The notes: generated by a model not told the origin, from the letters alone. Positions 53,875 through 63,146 are shown, numbered from the stretch's first letter. The stretch is DNA of 63,243 nucleotides from an uncultured Ruegeria sp. (GCF_947504215.1 NZ_CANNGO010000017.1:1-63243); one strand, 5' to 3'. Numbers and translations: made by a program.

Positions 53875-55220
53875 GCGCCGCCCTCGGGTTGGTTCATCAG
53901 AACAAGCGTTCCGCCATGCGCGGTTGCCACATCCTGCGCAATGGTGAGCCCCAAACCTGATCCAATGGTTCCGGTGGCATTCTGACCACGCTCAAATCGC
54001 CGGGTCAGTGTTTCGATCTCATCAGGTGGAAACCCCGGACCTTGATCACTGACTTTAACCTGAACACAAGGGCTCGCGGCAACTTCGATTGTCACCGTGC
54101 TGTCCGCCGGGGCGTATTTCAGTGCATTGTCAATCATATTGCGCGCGGCATTCTGGATCAGGATCGGGTCACCGGAATACTGAACCGCGGAATCGCCCAC
54201 CAAAGACAAGGAAAGATCTTTCATTTCGGCGATCGGCGTCAAACGCTGAACCAGTTCCGCCATAAGATCGACAAGGTCAAGATCTTCGCGCTCAAGGTGG
54301 TCCGCCCTAAACGTGATCATGGCGTGGTCCAAAAGTTGACCAGCCGCGCGCGAGCTTTCGTCGATTGCGCGGACCATGGATCGCAATGCTTCGCGGTTTT
54401 CTTCTTTTTCGACCCTTTGCAGCGTCGCGTCCGCGTAGGACCGGACTGTTGCCAGGGGCGTGCGGACCCTATGCGCTGCCTCGGCAATGAAGTCTTCCGA
54501 TTGGCTGAGTGATTGGTCCAATCGACCCATAAGAGAATTCAGGGATGTGACCAAAGGCGCCATTTCCCGGGGCACAGGTTTTCTGAATGGGCTTAAATCT
54601 TGTGGTCCGCGGCGCGTGACCGAGGTTGTCAGCTTGTTGAGCTGCCCAATCGTTGCCGATGTCGCCCAAACGGACAGTACTGTCGCAAGGGCAAAGAAAC
54701 CCAACCCCAGATAAGCCGCATTGCGGGAAATCTGGTCCATTGTTTCAGACAACGCGTCCTGGGTCTGCCCAAGCGCTACTTCGATTTCGGTCTGTTTTCC
54801 AAGACCTACAAGTGTTCGGCTGGTGTTTACTTGCCGAACATTTTCGCCGCGAACGGCACCCGATCTGAAAGCCCATTTACCGTTAATAGGAGCGTCGGCC
54901 AAGGGCAGGTCATCGTATCCGGATAGAAATTCGCCGTCCTGAAAGATCGCATAAAAGACCCGGTCATCGGACGGCGTCGTCAGCATCGAAAATGCCGCAT
55001 AAGGAATATCAACCTCAAGCTCACCGTCCCTCAGCGCAGCTGCATCCAGGATTGAGGTCACCGAGGCCTCGAGAATACTGTCCTGACCTTGCTGAGCCAC
55101 CCGGGCCGCATAGTTGCGCACCGCAAAGAACAGAAGAAGCGCCAGGATCGCTGCGCCGCCAATCAGTGTAAGAACAAGCCGGTTCCTGAGTGACCCTGAA
55201 ACCGTGAGATCAGCTGACAT
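53853..55220 (-). CDS. tctE: Sensor histidine kinase (TctE-like)
   Basis: A 455-residue membrane kinase. Helix 1 (VLTLIGGAAILALLLFFAV), a periplasmic sensor of about 125 residues, helix 2 (AAYLGLGFFALATVLSVW), HisKA (FIAEAAHRVRTPLATVRSYA; phospho-His followed by Arg) and HATPase (NMIDNALKYAPA, DQGPGFP, GSGLGLTIAQDV). The periplasmic part is of the 2CSK_N type seen in TctE. It overlaps both the regulator and the binding protein genes. Likely senses tri- or dicarboxylates for the divergent transporter. Confidence 0.88.
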   Translation of the reverse strand: MSADLTVSGSLRNRLVLTLIGGAAILALLLFFAVRNYAARVAQQGQDSILEASVTSILDAAALRDGELEVDIPYAAFSMLTTPSDDRVFYAIFQDGEFLSGYDDLPLADAPINGKWAFRSGAVRGENVRQVNTSRTLVGLGKQTEIEVALGQTQDALSETMDQISRNAAYLGLGFFALATVLSVWATSATIGQLNKLTTSVTRRGPQDLSPFRKPVPREMAPLVTSLNSLMGRLDQSLSQSEDFIAEAAHRVRTPLATVRSYADATLQRVEKEENREALRSMVRAIDESSRAAGQLLDHAMITFRADHLEREDLDLVDLMAELVQRLTPIAEMKDLSLSLVGDSAVQYSGDPILIQNAARNMIDNALKYAPADSTVTIEVAASPCVQVKVSDQGPGFPPDEIETLTRRFERGQNATGTIGSGLGLTIAQDVATAHGGTLVLMNQPEGGACVILSL

Positions 55221-55887
55221 GATCCAACCTGTATCCCAGTCCGCGCAGTGTGGTGATTTTCAGGTCCGAGTTTTCCAGATGCCTGCGCAGACGTCCAACA
55301 TAGACTTCGATGGCATTGTCCGAGACGTTGTCATCATAGGAAAACAACCTGTCCGCCAGCTTTTGTTTCGAAAACACCTGTCCGGGCGCGTTGAAAAACA
55401 GCTCCAGCAAGCGCAACTCGCGATTCCGCAGCGACACCGTGTCGGACCCGACCAGTAAATGACCCGCGACCGGGTCAAAAACGATCCCGCCGATCTCGAT
55501 CGTCGATTTCACGATCCCTGATTTACGTCGCAATACGGCCCGGCATCGGGCTTCAAGTTCGGCATGGTCGAACGGTTTGGTGACATAGTCATCAGCCCCC
55601 AAATCCAGCGAACCGATTCGATCCGAAACCTGACTGCGCGCAGTCAGAACGATCACAGGCGTGTCCAAATGACTTGCGCGATGCTGTTTCAAAAAGTCAC
55701 GGCCGTCCCCGTCGGGCAGCATGATGTCCAATAGGATAAGATCATACTCTTCGGTTTCTACAAAAGCAGATGCGTCTCCCAAATTCGCTGCATGATCAAC
55801 GACATGCCCGTCTAACCGCATGCGCGAACTGATCGCGTTTGCGAGGTCCAGATTATCTTCGACCAGTAAAAATTTCATGGGGCTCAA
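55210..55887 (-). CDS. tctD: OmpR-type response regulator (TctD-like)
   Basis: A 225-residue regulator. Receiver: VEDNLDLA, phospho-Asp in LILLDIMLPDGDG, Lys in DDYVTKPFD. Winged helix: LRNRELRLLELFFNAPGQVFSKQKLADRLF and NAIEVYVGRLRRHLENSDLKITTLRGLGYRLD. First gene of the minus operon regulator-kinase-binding protein, divergent from tctC. It most likely binds the tandem repeat at 55907-55928. Confidence 0.9.
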   Translation of the reverse strand: MSPMKFLLVEDNLDLANAISSRMRLDGHVVDHAANLGDASAFVETEEYDLILLDIMLPDGDGRDFLKQHRASHLDTPVIVLTARSQVSDRIGSLDLGADDYVTKPFDHAELEARCRAVLRRKSGIVKSTIEIGGIVFDPVAGHLLVGSDTVSLRNRELRLLELFFNAPGQVFSKQKLADRLFSYDDNVSDNAIEVYVGRLRRHLENSDLKITTLRGLGYRLDHVS

Positions 55888-55906
55888 GCAGTTTTTCTGC
55901 GCATGA

Positions 55907-55928
55907 CAGGTTGATGTCAGGTTGATGT
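55907..55928. promoter_or_regulatory. Perfect tandem 11-bp repeat, candidate TctD site
   Basis: CAGGTTGATGT occurs twice with no gap, between the divergent tctD and tctC genes. OmpR-family regulators bind direct repeats with about one helical turn between half-sites, so this is a strong candidate for the TctD operator. Binding is inferred, not shown. Confidence 0.6.
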
Positions 55929-55955
55929 GTTTTGGTTCGGATTAATCTGAGCCGT

Positions 55956-55969
55956 CAATCGGCCGATTG
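55956..55969. promoter_or_regulatory. Perfect 14-bp palindrome before tctC
   Basis: CAATCGGCCGATTG lies seven bases before the GGGAGGA ribosome site of tctC. It may be an operator or an mRNA hairpin near the ribosome site. Confidence 0.4.
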
Positions 55970-55986
55970 TCAAATGGGAGGACATC

Positions 55987-56970
55987 ATGACGAATTTCAC
56001 ACTGGGCCGTCGGGCCCTAATCGCAGCTGTGGCTGCTTTTGGTCTGACTGGGCCAGCATTGGCCGACGGTCATCAGGTTGTGGACAGCATCCACTTTCTG
56101 ATCCCGGGCGGCGCAGGCGGCGGCTGGGATGGTACCGCCCGTGGCACCGGTGAAGCGCTGACCAATGCGGGCATCGTGGGCACCGCGTCATACGAAAACA
56201 TGTCGGGCGGCGGCGGCGGCAAAGCCATCGGGTTCCTGATCGAGAACGCCGACAGCAACCACGGCACCCTGATGGTCAACTCGACCCCAATCGTAATCCG
56301 CTCGCTGACCGGTGTATTTCCCCACAACTTCCGTGATCTGACGCTGGTTTCCGGCACTATCGGGGATTACGCCGCGATTGTTGTGGGCAAAGACAGCCCA
56401 ATCAATTCGATGGATGATCTGCTTGCCGCGTATGACGCCGATCCGTCGGCGACAGCCATTGGTGGCGGTTCTGTACCAGGCGGCATGGACCACCTGGTCG
56501 CGGCCATGGTCATGGAGGCAGCGGGAAAAGACGCCCTTGGCGTCAAATACATCCCCTACGATGCTGGCGGCAAAGCCATGGCAGCTCTTCTTTCGGGTGA
56601 GATTGCGGCGCTGTCGACCGGATTCTCGGAAGCCGTTGACCTGTCAAATGCAGGTGAAGTCAAAATCATCGGCGTTACTTCGGATGAGCGTGTCGATGCG
56701 GCGCCCGAAGCCATGACAATGAAAGAACAGGGTATCGACACAACCTTCGTAAACTGGCGCGGGTTCTTCGGAGCGCCCGGCCTGCCCGAGGACAAGCTAG
56801 TCGCGTATCAGGAAGCCATCACTGAAATGTATGCCACGCCCGAGTGGGAAGAGGTTCGCGCACGGAATGGCTGGGTCAACATCCACAATTCCGGCGACGA
56901 CTTCAAAGCTTTCCTGGAACAACAGGAACAGCAGATCGGCGATCTGATGAAGAAGCTGGGCTTCCTCTAA
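55987..56970 (+). CDS. tctC: Tripartite tricarboxylate transporter substrate-binding protein
   Basis: A 327-residue periplasmic protein with a signal peptide ending ALA|DGHQV. The Bug/TctC pattern is present: FLIPGGAGGGWDGTARGTGEAL, an Asn-Tyr region, GGGSVPGGMDHLVAAMVM, YIPYDAGGKAMAALLSGEIAALSTG and FVNWRGFFGAPGLPED. It delivers a carboxylate such as citrate, isocitrate or a related acid to TctAB. GGGAGGA precedes ATG 55987. Confidence 0.92.
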   Translation: MTNFTLGRRALIAAVAAFGLTGPALADGHQVVDSIHFLIPGGAGGGWDGTARGTGEALTNAGIVGTASYENMSGGGGGKAIGFLIENADSNHGTLMVNSTPIVIRSLTGVFPHNFRDLTLVSGTIGDYAAIVVGKDSPINSMDDLLAAYDADPSATAIGGGSVPGGMDHLVAAMVMEAAGKDALGVKYIPYDAGGKAMAALLSGEIAALSTGFSEAVDLSNAGEVKIIGVTSDERVDAAPEAMTMKEQGIDTTFVNWRGFFGAPGLPEDKLVAYQEAITEMYATPEWEEVRARNGWVNIHNSGDDFKAFLEQQEQQIGDLMKKLGFL

Positions 56971-56980
56971 AGACACAACT

Positions 56981-57004
56981 GGCAGAGCGGACCACCGCTC
57001 TGCC
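56981..57004 (+). promoter_or_regulatory. Intercistronic hairpin between tctC and tctB
   Basis: GGCAGAGCGG, loop ACCA, CCGCTCTGCC: a perfect ten-base-pair stem eleven bases after the tctC stop, without T-run. It would allow more binding protein than membrane subunits, like the hairpins at 21887 and 41136. Confidence 0.72.
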
Positions 57005-57037
57005 ATACGAATACTAAACAAAACGAAGGGAGGAGTT

Positions 57038-57520
57038 ATGGCGCTGGACCGTTGGATCGCGCTTGTTCTGCTGGGAATATGCTTGACCTATGGCTACGCG
57101 GCCTGGTTCACCATGGACAGCGGCTTGCCCCCCTTCATGCAACGAAACCCCATCTGGCCAAGCACCTTCCCCAAGGTTCTGTCAGTTTTGGGTATCGTCG
57201 CAACAACCATTATTCTCTTGGGCTTTGAAAAAGCTGAGCCAAAAGAAGCAGATATCGACTATCGAAAGCTGGGTGAGTATCATCTTGGTCAGGCGCTGCT
57301 GCTGCTGGGATTGATGGTTGTCTACGCGCTATGCTTGCGGCCGGTAGGTTTTTTGATCTCGACTTCAGCCTTCCTGTTCTTCGGGTCCTACATTCTTGGT
57401 GAACGCAAGTGGCACGTCATGCTGCTTGTAGCTTTTATAGCAACCGGCTCTGTCTGGTATCTGGTCCAGGAAGTTCTTGGCATCTACATGCGCCCCCTGC
57501 CGGGCCTATTCGGAGGCTGA
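57038..57520 (+). CDS. tctB: Tripartite tricarboxylate transporter small membrane subunit
   Basis: A 160-residue inner membrane protein with four helices (first WIALVLLGICLTYGYAAWFTM, last about 125-150). It matches the poorly conserved TctB family in length, topology and position between tctC and tctA. GGGAGGA precedes ATG 57038. It forms the permease complex with TctA. Confidence 0.9.
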   Translation: MALDRWIALVLLGICLTYGYAAWFTMDSGLPPFMQRNPIWPSTFPKVLSVLGIVATTIILLGFEKAEPKEADIDYRKLGEYHLGQALLLLGLMVVYALCLRPVGFLISTSAFLFFGSYILGERKWHVMLLVAFIATGSVWYLVQEVLGIYMRPLPGLFGG

Positions 57521-57521
57521 C

Positions 57522-59033
57522 ATGCTTGAAGGACTTCTGATTGGCCTGCAAACGGCATTCTCTCTGCAAAATCTTCTGATGGTCGTTGCCGGGTGCCTGA
57601 TCGGTACATTCATCGGTATGCTCCCGGGTCTTGGCCCGATGTCGATCATTGCCATTATGATCCCGGTCGCCATCTCGATGGGCGACCCATCTGCTGCACT
57701 GATCTTGCTCGCAGGTGTTTATTATGGCGCGATTTTTGGCGGATCAACCTCGTCCATCCTATTGAATGCGCCGGGGGTCGCGGGCACCGTTGCCTCCAGT
57801 TTTGATGGGTACCCTATGGCGCGTCAGGGCAAAGCGGGCAAAGCGTTGACCATTGCCGCCATTGCCAGTTTCGCAGGCGGCACCCTGGGGGCGATATTGC
57901 TGATGGTTTTTGCACCGGCGCTGTCGTCAGTCGCGTTGTTGTTCCATTCGGCCGAATACTTCGCTCTGATGGTCGTTGGCCTGTCTGCAATTGCGGCATT
58001 TGCAGGGACGGGCCAAGTGGCCAAGGCGCTTATCATGACCATATTGGGTTTGATCATGGCCACGGTGGGCGAAGGCGCGTTGTTCAACCTGCCACGCTTC
58101 ACAATGGGTATCATGGACCTGCAGTCCGGGTTTGGCTTTATCACGCTCGCAATGGCGATGTTTGCACTGCCCGAGGCCCTGTTTCTTGTTCTCAAGCCCA
58201 AGAACCTTCAGGGGGACGACGGCGAAATCAAAGACCTGCGTATCACCAAAGCCGAGGCTCGGGCGATCTCGCCCGTTATTGGTCGGCAATCTGTCCAAGG
58301 GTTCTTCATAGGCGTATTACCGGGTGCGGGCGCAACAATTGCCAGCTTCCTGGGCTACGCGGTCGAACGCAACATCGCCCCAAAGGCCGAACAGGAAGAA
58401 TTCGGAAGGGGTTCGATCAAGGGGCTGGCCGCTCCAGAGGCTGCCAACAACGCAGCCTGCACAGGCTCGTTTGTGCCGCTTCTGACACTTGGTATCCCGG
58501 GATCAGGGACAACAGCTATCCTTCTCGGCGCGTTGATCGCATTGAACGTCACACCGGGCCCGCGCCTGATGATCGACGAGCCGCAGATCTTCTGGGCCGT
58601 CATCATGTCGATGTTCATCGGCAATCTGGTACTGTTGATCCTGAACCTTCCGCTTATCCCATATATCGCAAAGGTACTGGCGGTGCCGCGCAACTATTTG
58701 ATCCCGTTTATTTTATTCTTTACCTTGATGGGTGCCTACATTGGGCAAAACAACGCTACCGAGTTGCTGATACTGGTTGGTTTCGGTGTGTGCGCCACGG
58801 CGCTGAAGTTTGCCGATTATCCGTTGGCACCGTTGCTGATCGGGTTCATCCTTGGCGGCATGATGGAGGACAATTTTGCGCGCTCAATGCAGCTGTACGA
58901 TGGGGTTTCCTTTATTTGGGAACGACCCATGACACTGGGTCTCTTGGTGATTGCTGCGCTGCTCGTCCTTCTCCCAAGCTATCGTGCGCGACGCGCTAGG
59001 GCGCGGGCGGCAGGTGTGGCTGATGGCGATTGA
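57522..59033 (+). CDS. tctA: Tripartite tricarboxylate transporter large membrane subunit
   Basis: A 503-residue permease with about 11-12 helices. Signature motifs are GTFIGMLPGLGPMSIIAIM, YYGAIFGGSTSSILLNAPG, FFIGVLPGAGATIASFLGYAVE and FVPLLTLGIPGSGTTAILLGAL. ATG 57522 follows GGAGG of the tctB end; a longer frame from 57477 overlaps tctB and is unlikely. Its stop overlaps the ATG of a decayed CoA-transferase gene. Confidence 0.93.
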   Translation: MLEGLLIGLQTAFSLQNLLMVVAGCLIGTFIGMLPGLGPMSIIAIMIPVAISMGDPSAALILLAGVYYGAIFGGSTSSILLNAPGVAGTVASSFDGYPMARQGKAGKALTIAAIASFAGGTLGAILLMVFAPALSSVALLFHSAEYFALMVVGLSAIAAFAGTGQVAKALIMTILGLIMATVGEGALFNLPRFTMGIMDLQSGFGFITLAMAMFALPEALFLVLKPKNLQGDDGEIKDLRITKAEARAISPVIGRQSVQGFFIGVLPGAGATIASFLGYAVERNIAPKAEQEEFGRGSIKGLAAPEAANNAACTGSFVPLLTLGIPGSGTTAILLGALIALNVTPGPRLMIDEPQIFWAVIMSMFIGNLVLLILNLPLIPYIAKVLAVPRNYLIPFILFFTLMGAYIGQNNATELLILVGFGVCATALKFADYPLAPLLIGFILGGMMEDNFARSMQLYDGVSFIWERPMTLGLLVIAALLVLLPSYRARRARARAAGVADGD

Positions 59034-59220
59034 ACCACTCTAAGGCATGCGGGTCTTGATCTAACAAACGTTCTGACTGACCCGCATTGCCAACTGGAGC
59101 TGATGGGCGCAGGTGTCATCAAGGTTGAACGCCACGAGAGCGGGGACCCTGCGTATGACCAGATCGCTCAAGGGATCAGCAGCGCCATGCATTCAAACTC
59201 TAACACACAAACTCGACCTA
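59023..59220 (+). pseudogene. Remnant of a CaiB/BaiF (family III) CoA-transferase gene
   Basis: ATG 59023 overlaps the tctA stop and opens MAIEPL, then an in-frame TAA at 59041, then GMRVL; a one-base deletion near 59058 shifts the frame, after which DLTNVLTDPHCQLELMG and AGVIKVERHESGDPAYDQ follow. This is the N-terminal pattern of family III CoA-transferases (PLxGMRVLDLTNVLAGP.....LGAxVIKVE). Intact members have about 380-400 residues; only about 55-60 codons remain before the tex gene. So a CoA-transferase once formed an operon with tctCBA, perhaps activating the imported acid, and was lost. Confidence 0.75.
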
Positions 59221-61425
59221 CTATCTGCGGCGATCGGCCCCGCCGTCCTTGCGCATGGTCAGCCCGATACGTTTGCGAGGCACATCAACCTCGACAACAC
59301 GCACTTTCACGACCTGACCAGCCTTCACCACCTCATGCGGATCTTTCACAAACCGGTCCGCCAGTTGGCTGATATGAACCAAACCGTCCTGATGCACGCC
59401 GACATCGACAAAGGCACCAAAGGCGGCGACGTTTGTGACGGTCCCTTCCAAAACCATTCCGGGTTTGAGGTCAGTGATCGCTTCGACCCCGTCCGTAAAG
59501 GAAGCTGTCACAAAAGTCGGCCTTGGATCTCGGCCTGGTTTTTCAAGCTCGGAAAAGATGTCCTGTACGGTAGGCAATCCGAATGTGTCGTCCACGAACT
59601 GGTCTGCCCTCAGCCCGTTCAAAGCCCCGTCATCGCCCATGATCTGACGGATATCGCGTCCGCAGGCCGCGACCACCCGGCGGGCAACATCATATGCCTC
59701 AGGGTGGACCGACGACGCATCCAAAGGCTCTGCCCCATCACGAATACGTAAAAACCCTGCACATTGCTCAAAAGCTCGGGGGCCAAGCTGGGCGACGTTC
59801 AGAAGGTCTTTGCGCGATTGAAACGGGCCGTTGATATCCCGGTGCGCAACGATGGCTTCGGCCTGCGCCGGGCCAAGACCTGAGACATGCGACAGTAGTG
59901 GTGCAGATGCCATATTCAAATCAACGCCAACGGCATTTACCACATCTTCTATTACAGTTTCCAAAGACTGGGACAGGCGGTGTTGGTCAACGTCATGCTG
60001 GTACTGTCCGACACCGATGGATTTCGGTTCAATTTTGACCAATTCGGCCAACGGGTCCTGCAGCCGCCGCGCGATAGACACCGCACCGCGCAAAGAGACA
60101 TCAAGGTCAGGGAACTCGCGCGCAGCCAACTCCGAAGCCGAATAAACCGACGCGCCAGCCTCGGAAACAACAACCTTGGTCGGAGCCTTCACGGAATTGG
60201 GAAGCATGCTAAGCGTGTCCGCCACCATCCGTTCAGTTTCACGGCTGGCAGTGCCATTGCCGATGGCAATCAACTCGATCTGATGCGAGGAGATCAGGTT
60301 CAGGATCGCAACTTGCGCCCCGCGCAAATCCTTTTTGGGCTGAAACGGGTAAAGAGTGTCCGTGGCCACAACTTTCCCCGTGGCATCAACCACGGCGGCC
60401 TTCACTCCCGTTCGAATACCGGGATCCAATCCAAGTGTCGGCCGCGCGCCTGCGGGGGCGGCAAACAGCACGTCTTTCAGGTTCCGTGAAAACACCTGAA
60501 TCGCTTCATCCTGGGCCCGGCTTCGCAAATCCGCCATAAGCTCGACCATCATGGACAGCGACAGCTTAACCCTCCAGGTCCACCCCGCCACTTTGCGCAG
60601 CCATTTATCGCCCGGGCCATCGCCCCGTGTCTGCAAATGGGCCGCCACAATCGTTTCTGCCCGCGCTGCCCCAGTTTCAGGTTCGGGTGCGATATCCAGC
60701 GTGACGATACCTTCTTTTGACGCCCGCAACATCGCCAGCGCCCGATGCGAAGGTACTTTGGACCACAGCTCAGAATGATCAAAATAGTCGCTGAACTTGG
60801 CCCCTTCTTGTTCTTTGCCTTCAATGACCTTCGCGCTCAGGAATGCTTCCCGCTGCATGAAACTGCGAAGCTCACCCAACAGGGCCGCGTTTTCCACCAT
60901 TTGTTCGGTCAGAATATCGCGCGCACCGTTCAAGGCGTCCTTGGCCGTCGCCACAGCCTCGGTCACAAATGACTGCGCCAAAATCTCCGGTTCCGCGTTG
61001 CGATCTGCAAGAACTGCGTCAACCAAAGGCTCAAGCCCGTTTTCCCTGGCAATCATTGCCTTGGTACGGCGCTTGGGCTTGTAAGGAAGGTAGATGTCCT
61101 CCAACCGCGCTTTGGTGTCAGCTTGCGCGATGGCTTTGGTCAGATCTTCCGTGATCTTGCCCTGATCTCGGATCGATTTCAGGATCGCGTCACGCCGCGC
61201 TTCCATTTCGCGCAGATAGATCAGCCGCTCGGACAACGTGCGCAATTGTGTATCGTCCAATCCGCCTGTCATTTCCTTCCGGTATCGGGCGACAAAGGGC
61301 ACGGTAGCGCCTTCGTCCAATAGTTTTACCGCTGAATCTACCTGATCAGGTCGCGCGTTGATCTCACTGGCGATGGTGCGGGATATGCGGTCCAATGCGA
61401 CCTCCTGAAACGTGGTTGGAGGCAC
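59221..61425 (-). CDS. tex: Tex-family S1 RNA-binding protein
   Basis: A 734-residue cytoplasmic protein of the Tex/YhgF family, which binds nucleic acid and affects transcription of virulence and stress genes. Order: N-terminal helical region ([23 protein letters not shown]), YqgF-like RNase H fold ([20 protein letters not shown]), helix-hairpin-helix domains ([26 protein letters not shown]) and a C-terminal S1 domain ([31 protein letters not shown]). It lacks the long basic tail some members have. It stands alone, with a hairpin in its upstream region. Confidence 0.95.
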   Translation of the reverse strand: MPPTTFQEVALDRISRTIASEINARPDQVDSAVKLLDEGATVPFVARYRKEMTGGLDDTQLRTLSERLIYLREMEARRDAILKSIRDQGKITEDLTKAIAQADTKARLEDIYLPYKPKRRTKAMIARENGLEPLVDAVLADRNAEPEILAQSFVTEAVATAKDALNGARDILTEQMVENAALLGELRSFMQREAFLSAKVIEGKEQEGAKFSDYFDHSELWSKVPSHRALAMLRASKEGIVTLDIAPEPETGAARAETIVAAHLQTRGDGPGDKWLRKVAGWTWRVKLSLSMMVELMADLRSRAQDEAIQVFSRNLKDVLFAAPAGARPTLGLDPGIRTGVKAAVVDATGKVVATDTLYPFQPKKDLRGAQVAILNLISSHQIELIAIGNGTASRETERMVADTLSMLPNSVKAPTKVVVSEAGASVYSASELAAREFPDLDVSLRGAVSIARRLQDPLAELVKIEPKSIGVGQYQHDVDQHRLSQSLETVIEDVVNAVGVDLNMASAPLLSHVSGLGPAQAEAIVAHRDINGPFQSRKDLLNVAQLGPRAFEQCAGFLRIRDGAEPLDASSVHPEAYDVARRVVAACGRDIRQIMGDDGALNGLRADQFVDDTFGLPTVQDIFSELEKPGRDPRPTFVTASFTDGVEAITDLKPGMVLEGTVTNVAAFGAFVDVGVHQDGLVHISQLADRFVKDPHEVVKAGQVVKVRVVEVDVPRKRIGLTMRKDGGADRRR

Positions 61426-61491
61426 TTCTTAGCCACCCGGATCAGAGAGGGAAAGGGTGTCCCGGCTGCAATTTAGAACTTTGGTGATATG

Positions 61492-61522
61492 AACCGGAAA
61501 CTACTTTCGGTAGTGTCCGGTT
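61492..61522. repeat. Inverted repeat upstream of tex
   Basis: AACCGGA pairs with TCCGGTT and inner ACTAC with GTAGT, one mismatch, loop TTTCG. No T-run follows on either side. It may be an operator, a leader hairpin of tex, or the scar of a small mobile element; the surrounding 160 bases hold no gene. Confidence 0.5.
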
Positions 61523-61587
61523 TGACAGCCCAAATCCATCTGGGATCTAACCGCAGGCCCGAGTGATCCACCGTGTCTTGCACCTGA

Positions 61588-61959
61588 TTACTCCTGTTTG
61601 GCGCAGTCACGGATCACAAAGTGCTTTGTTGTCGTCTCAACAACCTCCCAAAACCCGCGAAACCCATTGGGAATCAAAAAGCTGTCGCCCGTCCGGAAGT
61701 CCTGCCGTGTTCCGTCTTCATGGATCAGCGCGCAATGACCCGTGATGATGTAGCAATACTCATCCTTGTCCGTGAACGCATGCCATTTGCCGGGTGTCGA
61801 CGTCCAGGTGCCCGCTGACATGGCCCCGTCGGGACTTGTAAAATGAAGACCAACTTTATGATAGGGATCCCCTTCGACCACGCGATCTGGAAGATCGGCA
61901 AGTCGCCGTTCGCTTTTGCGTGCCGGTTCATCAAACAGGTTAATGACATGTATGTTCAT
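61588..61959 (-). CDS. Small single-domain cupin protein
   Basis: A 123-residue cupin of the COG3450 type (GTWTSTPGKWHAFTDKDEYCYIITGHCALIHEDG and GDSFLIPNGFRGFWEVVE). One His and a Glu are visible where metal ligands usually lie. The family has no firm function. It follows the YeiH-like gene by about 70 bases on the same strand and may belong to its transcript. Confidence 0.8.
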   Translation of the reverse strand: MNIHVINLFDEPARKSERRLADLPDRVVEGDPYHKVGLHFTSPDGAMSAGTWTSTPGKWHAFTDKDEYCYIITGHCALIHEDGTRQDFRTGDSFLIPNGFRGFWEVVETTTKHFVIRDCAKQE

Positions 61960-62030
61960 AGCTTCACCAATCCATCAGAGTTCAGTTTCGTTTTCTTCAC
62001 CACAAGCTGCCTTCGGCAGATGTCGCCAGC

Positions 62031-63071
62031 TCACATATGGAGGTAGTAGACACCCGCTAGCACAAACAATGCGATAAAGATGGTTTCGGCCACGATCAGA
62101 GCGATGGCCTGACCTCCAACATCCAGAATCCGCTTGAGCGAGGTTTTCATTCCAACCGCAGCAATCGAAATGAGCAATGCCCAACGGCTCAGGCTCGCCA
62201 TGGCTTCTGAAACCACCGCCGGGATCACCCCGAACGAGTTGAGAGCCGCAAAAATCAGAAATCCGACAACAAACATGGGCAAAATCGGCGGGCGCTTACC
62301 TTCTTCTTCTGCGAAGTCAGCGTGGCGTCGAACAAGGGCAGAAATAACCAGTACCACCGGCGCAAGCATTGCAACCCGGATCAGTTTGACCATCGTTGCG
62401 ACCTCTCCGGTCCGATCCGAGACCGAAAAGCCCGCACCAACGACCTGGGCAACGTCGTGGATTGTGCCCCCCAGAAATACACCTGAAATCTCGTCGTCAA
62501 ACGCAAAGGTCTCCGTCAGGATCGGATAGGCAATCATCGCCACGGTTGACAATACCGTAACCGAAAGAACGGTGAAAATCAGGTTGCGTTCCGAGTGTTC
62601 GTTCTTCGGCAAAATAGCCGACAACGCCATGGCGGCCGAAGCGCCGCAAATTGCCACAGAACCGCCCGTCAGAATACCAAACCGCCAGCCGCGCCCCAGC
62701 AGCCGAGCACCCAGAAGCCCGAACAATATGGTCAGGATGACACCTGCAATCACAACCGCGATCAACTGTGGCCCTAAGCCGATCATCAATTCGATCGAAA
62801 TGCGCGCGCCTAACAAAGCGACACCGAACCGCAAAACAGTGCGTGCCGTGAAGTCAATTCCCACTTTGCATGGACTTGACTCATCTTCCGCCAGAAAATG
62901 AAACGCGATACCCAGCAACAGCGCCATAAGCATGGCTGGCGCTCCGTAATGTTCCGATAAAAACTGTGCAGCAACAGCAACAACTACGGATACCAGAAAC
63001 CCGCGGCCATTTTTGCGCATGAATGATTGCACCCAAGATGTGGGCGAATGAGATGCATTTGACGCCTGCAT
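62031..63071 (-). CDS. YeiH-family putative sulfate/sulfite exporter (TauZ-like)
   Basis: A 346-residue membrane protein with about ten helices and the family motifs HFLAEDESSPCKVGIDFTARTVLRFGVALLG, GGSVAICGASAAMALSAILP and FLGGTIHDVAQVVGAG. COG2855 proteins of this type are often beside xsc in sulfonate-degrading bacteria, where export of sulfate or sulfite is proposed. ATG 63071 follows AAAGGA by six bases; an earlier in-frame start at 63116 is not supported. It is immediately downstream of the partial gene at the window end. Confidence 0.88.
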   Translation of the reverse strand: MQASNASHSPTSWVQSFMRKNGRGFLVSVVVAVAAQFLSEHYGAPAMLMALLLGIAFHFLAEDESSPCKVGIDFTARTVLRFGVALLGARISIELMIGLGPQLIAVVIAGVILTILFGLLGARLLGRGWRFGILTGGSVAICGASAAMALSAILPKNEHSERNLIFTVLSVTVLSTVAMIAYPILTETFAFDDEISGVFLGGTIHDVAQVVGAGFSVSDRTGEVATMVKLIRVAMLAPVVLVISALVRRHADFAEEEGKRPPILPMFVVGFLIFAALNSFGVIPAVVSEAMASLSRWALLISIAAVGMKTSLKRILDVGGQAIALIVAETIFIALFVLAGVYYLHM

Positions 63072-63123
63072 CGTATTTCCTTTGTGAATTTTGTGCTGTC
63101 CTGATCGAAAAAGCACAGGCCAC

Positions 63124-63146
63124 CCCGGGCCGCAAGCCGGCCCGGG
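63124..63146 (-). promoter_or_regulatory. Hairpin between the edge gene and the YeiH-like gene
   Basis: CCCGGGCCG, loop CAAGC, CGGCCCGGG is a perfect nine-base-pair GC stem. On the minus strand a T5 run follows some 15 bases later, so it may be a partial terminator limiting expression of the exporter. Confidence 0.5.
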
